Of a stretch of DNA of 59,414 nucleotides, positions 57,709-59,414 are shown one piece after another. Position numbers and translations under genes: made by a program. The first letter of the stretch is position 1. Each line of letters starts with the position of its first letter. Below the pieces are notes generated by a model. That model was not told where the DNA came from and did not search any database. It was given only the letters and a program-made list of their open reading frames with translations. This stretch comes from Burkholderiaceae bacterium (GTDB taxonomy: Bacteria > Pseudomonadota > Gammaproteobacteria > Burkholderiales > Burkholderiaceae_D), in NCBI GenBank assembly GCA_031291325.1, contig JARLJG010000014.1:1-59414 (forward strand), given 5' to 3'.

Positions 57709-58203
57709 ATGGCAACAGCCGCAAAGAAAGCCGCAGCGAAACCCGCTGCGAAGAAAGCCGCTCCGGCAAAGAAGGCCGCAGCTCCGAAAAAGGCTGCAGC
57801 AGCAGCCAAGCCGGTCGCAAAGAAAGCCGCAGCTCCGAAAAAGGCCGCAGCAGCCAAGCCGGTAGCGAAGAAAGCCGCAGCCCCTAAGAAGGCCGCAGCA
57901 GCAGCCAAGCCGGTAGCGAAGAAGGCAGCAGCCCCTAAAAAGGCAGCAGCAGCCAAGCCGGTAGCGAAGAAGGCAGCAGCCCCTAAAAAGGCAGCAGCAG
58001 CCAAGCCGGTAGCGAAGAAGGCCGCAGCCCCTAAAAAGGCAGCAGCAAAGGCCGAAGCCAAGCCAGCGGCAAAGAAAGCAGCTCCTAAAAAGGCTGCTGC
58101 ACCGAAGAAGGCTGCAGCGAAACCTGCAGCACCTGCTCCAGCAGTGAAGACGGTATTGAATCCGGCAGCAGCCTGGCCGTTCCCTACCGGCACACGTCCG
58201 TAA
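57709..58203 (+). CDS. histone H1-like DNA-binding protein, lysine/alanine repeats
   Basis: A 164-residue, very basic protein built almost entirely of alanine, lysine and proline, like bacterial H1 homologues that coat DNA non-specifically. Residues 21-102 are five copies of a 16- or 17-residue unit (KKAAAPKKAAAAKPVA, with four or five alanines after the second KK). The short C-terminal tail VLNPAAAWPFPTGTRP is not repetitive and looks like the conserved end of betaproteobacterial members. The start is ATG 57709 with AAGGAGA just upstream. Function in nucleoid structure is inferred from composition. Confidence 0.88.
   Translation: MATAAKKAAAKPAAKKAAPAKKAAAPKKAAAAAKPVAKKAAAPKKAAAAKPVAKKAAAPKKAAAAAKPVAKKAAAPKKAAAAKPVAKKAAAPKKAAAAKPVAKKAAAPKKAAAKAEAKPAAKKAAPKKAAAPKKAAAKPAAPAPAVKTVLNPAAAWPFPTGTRP
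57769..58014 (+). repeat. in-frame tandem repeat in the H1-like gene
   Basis: Five tandem units of 48 or 51 bp, differing by one alanine codon, encode residues 21-102. Long near-identical DNA blocks such as GCAGCCAAGCCGGTAGCGAA recur, so the array could change length by slippage or recombination. Confidence 0.8.
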
Positions 58204-58246
58204 TATCCAGGTTCGCTTGGAAGCCTGATTGAGTTCGGGCACAATT

Positions 58247-58288
58247 CCCGTTGTGTGGCCGTCGGTCGCGCAACGGGATTTTTTATTT
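58247..58288 (+). terminator. probable terminator after the H1-like gene
   Basis: CCCGTTG at 58247-58253 pairs with CAACGGG at 58271-58277 over a 17-base loop, and ATTTTTTATTT follows. It ends only 12 bases before the YggT start, so it may act as an attenuator for that gene too. Confidence 0.6.
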
Positions 58289-58299
58289 GGGAGCGCCTC

Positions 58300-58854
58300 G
58301 TGCTATATAGTATTCTTTCGCCGATCGTCAATACCGTGGCAAGTTTTGTGGGCGGTATCCTGTTGCTGCGCTTCTGGATGCAGGCGGTGCGCGTGCGTCC
58401 GCCGACGGCGGTGGCGCAATTTATCTATGCAATGACCGATTGGCTGGTCAAACCCTTGCGCCGCGTCGTGGCCGGATTCGGCGGCTATGACTGGGCCAGT
58501 TTGATTGGCGCAGTGATCGTAGTCGTTTTGTTGGGCGCGCTGGATGGCTGGCTGCAAGGCAGATTCTGGTGGCAGGCGATCCTGGTGCTGTCGATTTCGT
58601 CCCTGCTGCGATGGATATTCTACGGCTTGATTGGAATCATCCTGGTCGGTGTCGTATTCAGCTGGATTAATCCGCGTGCGCCGATGGCGCCTTTTATCTA
58701 TGCGCTCGGCGACCCGATGTTGCGGCCGGTGCGGCGCATTCTTCCGCTGATCGGTAACTTCGACTTGTCGCCGCTGGTCGTCTTGCTGGTGCTGCAAGTG
58801 CTGCTCTCGCTGGTTCTGCAATTGGCGGGAAGCTTGATCGCCGCGCTGCTATGA
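58300..58854 (+). CDS. YggT-family inner-membrane protein
   Basis: A 184-residue protein with two YggT repeats, each of two or so membrane segments: FWMQAVRVRPPTAVAQFIYA with DWLVKPLRRVVAGFGGYDWA, and FSWINPRAPMAPFIYALGDP with MLRPVRRILPLIGNFDLSPL. The family is linked to osmotic shock tolerance and, by position in other bacteria, to division, but its function is not settled. The start is GTG 58300 with GGGAG at 58288-58292; the frame is open 45 bases further upstream. It overlaps the next gene by 4 bases, the usual yggT-yggU pairing. Confidence 0.88.
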   Translation: MLYSILSPIVNTVASFVGGILLLRFWMQAVRVRPPTAVAQFIYAMTDWLVKPLRRVVAGFGGYDWASLIGAVIVVVLLGALDGWLQGRFWWQAILVLSISSLLRWIFYGLIGIILVGVVFSWINPRAPMAPFIYALGDPMLRPVRRILPLIGNFDLSPLVVLLVLQVLLSLVLQLAGSLIAALL

Positions 58855-59147
58855 GCCAGCCGTGGTGCACCGCGCTGGCCGATGGCGTGCGCCTGTCGGT
58901 GCGCATAACGCCGAACGCGAAGAAAACCGAAGTGCTCGGCATCCTCGACGACGCCTTGAAGATTAAGCTGCAGGCGCAGCCGATCGAAGGCAAGGCCAAC
59001 GAAGCATTGATCCGTTTCATCGCCGACAAGCTTGATTTACCCCGGCGCGCCATCGTCATCACGCACGGGGAATTGAACAAGCACAAGTTGCTCAAAGTCG
59101 AAAGTCCGGGCTTGACGGTGGAGGCCGTCAAGCAAGCGTTTCTATAA
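58851..59147 (+). CDS. DUF167 (YggU-family) protein
   Basis: A 98-residue protein of the DUF167/YggU family, function unknown. VRITPNAKKTEVLGILDDAL and KIKLQAQPIEGKANEALIRF are the defining segments, followed by ADKLDLPRRAIVITHGELNK. It fits the compact alpha-beta fold of the family. It overlaps the YggT gene by 4 bases and is the last gene before the right edge. Confidence 0.92.
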   Translation: MSQPWCTALADGVRLSVRITPNAKKTEVLGILDDALKIKLQAQPIEGKANEALIRFIADKLDLPRRAIVITHGELNKHKLLKVESPGLTVEAVKQAFL

Positions 59148-59414
59148 ATGGCTGTTCGGATTTCTTTGTGGGCAGAAACACGTTTTCATGCTGGCTTGCC
59201 AAAAATATCCCCGTCGTTCCCGCGAAGGCGCTAATCGTTATCCACATCTTGAAGTGGCGGACGTCACCCCTCGCCCGCAGGCGGGAGAGGGGCGGGGCGG
59301 GCGGCGTAGGCTGAGGGAGTATGCCAAGTGTGATACAGGCTGCGAACTTGAATATTTTTCCCATCAAGCCCAAGAAATTTCAGACTTTCTAATTTGACTT
59401 TAAGGGTCTTGGCA
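59148..59414. repeat. right-edge intergenic region with a GC-rich palindrome
   Basis: CCCCTCGCCCGC at 59267-59278 pairs with GCGGGAGAGGGG at 59281-59292 with one mismatch, and GCGGGGCGGGC follows. Just before it, CGTTCCCGCGAAGGCG (about 59214-59229) resembles the widespread ATTCCCGCG-type dispersed repeat in decayed form. No gene is supported in the last 267 bases. The hairpin resembles in style those at 55811 and in repeats A and B, but not in detail. Confidence 0.5.

Overview
The window is a stretch of betaproteobacterial chromosome. Gene order and protein sequences point to Burkholderiales, most like Oxalobacteraceae (Herbaspirillum, Collimonas and Herminiimonas relatives); this is inferred from remembered family sequences, not from a search. 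Coding DNA is GC-rich and nearly all of it is core housekeeping. I found no CRISPR array, prophage, secretion island or defence system, and no convincing new multi-gene system. The most unusual material lies in the intergenic gaps.

Layout. (1) 1-1259 is a gene-poor, AT-richer gap. It holds a 316-bp deletion relic of an IS6-family insertion sequence with both terminal repeats intact. (2) 1260-18593 is a complete division and cell wall (dcw) cluster on the + strand: mraZ-rsmH-ftsL-ftsI-murE-murF-mraY-murD-ftsW-murG-murC-ddlB-ftsQ-ftsA-ftsZ. It starts with a sigma-70 promoter overlapped by a four-repeat MraZ operator and ends in a strong terminator. Most genes overlap or nearly touch, so they are probably translationally coupled. 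(3) 18648-24948 holds a peroxiredoxin, lpxC (with a possible leaderless promoter), a DciA-like gene on the - strand, an M23 peptidase and secA. (4) 25059-28901 holds argJ, a DUF815 ATPase, a mutT-type Nudix gene and dadA. (5) 28920-36239 on the - strand holds the type IV pilus genes pilB-pilC-pilD followed by coaE, zapD and yacG, with a CNNM/CorC-like membrane protein and tRNA-Pro(CGG) upstream. (6) 36295-40796 holds ispB, divergent from rplU-rpmA-obg, then proB. (7) 40828-48385 holds a CNP1-like exported protein, rppH, proS, a lytic transglycosylase, an H1-like/SWIB chromatin protein, ffh and a CcsA-like membrane protein. (8) 48382-52471 holds a small membrane protein, pilS, pilR and ampD. 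(9) 52472-57236 is the class Ia ribonucleotide reductase nrdA-nrdB behind two NrdR boxes and a long leader with a candidate 29-residue small ORF. (10) 57709-59147 holds a histone H1-like gene, a YggT protein and a DUF167 protein.

How the parts connect. The dcw genes, lpxC, the M23 peptidase, the transglycosylase, ampD, ispB and zapD together cover peptidoglycan precursor synthesis, septum assembly, wall remodelling and recycling, lipid A commitment and quinone side-chain synthesis. SecA and Ffh are the export machinery. PilB, PilC and PilD build the type IV pilus, and PilS/PilR would control pilin transcription with sigma-54; pilA itself is not in the window.

Two GC-rich palindromic repeats (38299-38490 and 47271-47490) share a core but have unrelated outer inverted repeats. 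The second has a 10-bp direct duplication right at its ends, as expected after transposition. These repeats, the IS6 relic, the nrdA leader ORF, the lpxC start region and the MraZ and NrdR operators are the items most worth checking.
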